From Nereocystis luetkeana (lineage: Eukaryota; Sar; Phaeophyceae; Laminariales; Laminariaceae): DNA of 64,000 bases. The translations under genes were made by a program, and so were the position numbers. Shown here piece after piece: positions 63,675 through 64,000 of the stretch; position 1 is the stretch's first letter; each line of letters starts with the position of its first letter. The stretch spans positions 62,001 through 126,000 of the forward strand of contig JARUPZ010000025.1 in NCBI GenBank assembly GCA_031213475.1, written 5' to 3'. Under the pieces are notes generated by a model. The model saw only the letters and a program-made list of their open reading frames with translations, searched no databases and was not told the DNA's origin.

Positions 63675-64000
63675 TAACTCACAGAAGTTCTTGGTAGGTA
63701 CACGAATTCTGTACCCGTACCCGTACCCGTGCCCGTACCCGGGTATTTACATGGGCGCACCCGTACCCCGGGTATTGTGCCACGGGCGTACATAACGTAC
63801 AGAAGTTCCGGGTACGCCAGGGTACGCGTGTGAATATCGTACAGAACCCATAAAAGTTCCGGGTACCGGTATGGAAGCATTGCAGAAGTCATAGAAGTTC
63901 CAGGCACTACCAGGTACTACACGGTATGAGAGTCTTACCAGAGCTCACAGAAGTTCTGGGTTGGTATACGAATGTTGTACCCGTACCCGCACCCAGGTAT
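63675..64000 (+). repeat. Degenerate tandem repeat, GAAGTTCCGGGTAC units
   Basis: ACAGAAGTTC(C/T)(G/T)GG recurs about every 60-100 bp with GTACCCGTACCC stretches between. TACCAGGTA at 63908. Continues to the window edge. Confidence 0.75.

Larger units (their letters stand above)
5301..63916. repeat. Dispersed TACCWGGTA micro-repeat (37 perfect sites)
   Basis: Perfect 9-mers start at 5301, 8545, 8663, 8781, 11348, 12119, 15007, 16148, 16908, 21417, 22255, 24204, 27831, 33757, 38742, 40297, 45582, 46747, 48470, 48512, 48545, 48691, 49578, 49589, 50089, 51151, 51200, 51264, 52341, 54901, 55397, 58216, 58223, 59822, 61093, 61100 and 63908. Counts are by eye. Near-matches such as TGCCAGGTA, GACCTGGTA and TACCTGGTG are also frequent and may be decayed copies. 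None lies in a proposed exon. Copies at 12119, 16148, 16908, 27831 and 61093 are 7-bp or 14-bp insertions at TA relative to paralogous repeats. Confidence 0.9.

Overview
This is a eukaryotic nuclear window: spliceosomal GT-AG introns of several kilobases, a Ty1/copia polyprotein remnant, many short foldback transposons, microsatellites and a 100-N assembly gap (10815-10914). No bacterial-type operon, tRNA, rRNA or CRISPR array was found. Low gene density, Ala/Gly/Lys-rich low-complexity exons and non-autonomous DNA transposons would suit an alga or other protist with a repeat-rich genome. That placement is an inference and I cannot name the organism.

Layout. 1-2060 is the 3' part of a broken copia pol gene, followed by its presumed LTR. 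4.9-15 kb is repeat-filled sequence: TTAA-targeting foldbacks (family A), TA-targeting foldbacks (family B), a 230-bp family R, G-run-linked family F, and a 30-bp tandem array belonging to a terminal-inverted-repeat element (family K). 15.2-34.9 kb carries a minus-strand multi-exon gene of which I recognise eight exons. Their reading-frame phases match at five of the six junctions I can test. It encodes a low-complexity basic protein with Ser-, Gly-, Ala/Thr- and Lys-rich exons, NLS-like stretches and an AT-hook-like exon, so a nuclear or chromatin role is possible but unproven. Its introns are packed with family F and tandem arrays. 35-64 kb has no convincing gene and is a mosaic of families A, B, D, E, M, P and others, an 0.85-kb direct duplication (46.7-48.5 kb) and several tandem arrays.

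The most unusual signal is the 9-mer TACCWGGTA. I count about 37 perfect copies by eye, against about 0.5 expected in random sequence of this length. At five loci, comparison with paralogous repeat copies shows that it arose by clean 7-bp insertion (CCWGG plus a duplicated TA) at a TA dinucleotide, twice in tandem. This looks like the scar of an unknown TA-targeting transposon, or an extremely small mobile unit. It recalls the TACWGTA footprints of Tc1/mariner elements but is two bases longer. A second motif, CTATTAATAG, may be a similar scar of family B. Family A target sites (TTAA, piggyBac-like) are supported by empty sites within the window. One family B copy contains a poly(A)-tailed retro-insertion flanked by a perfect 10-bp target duplication.
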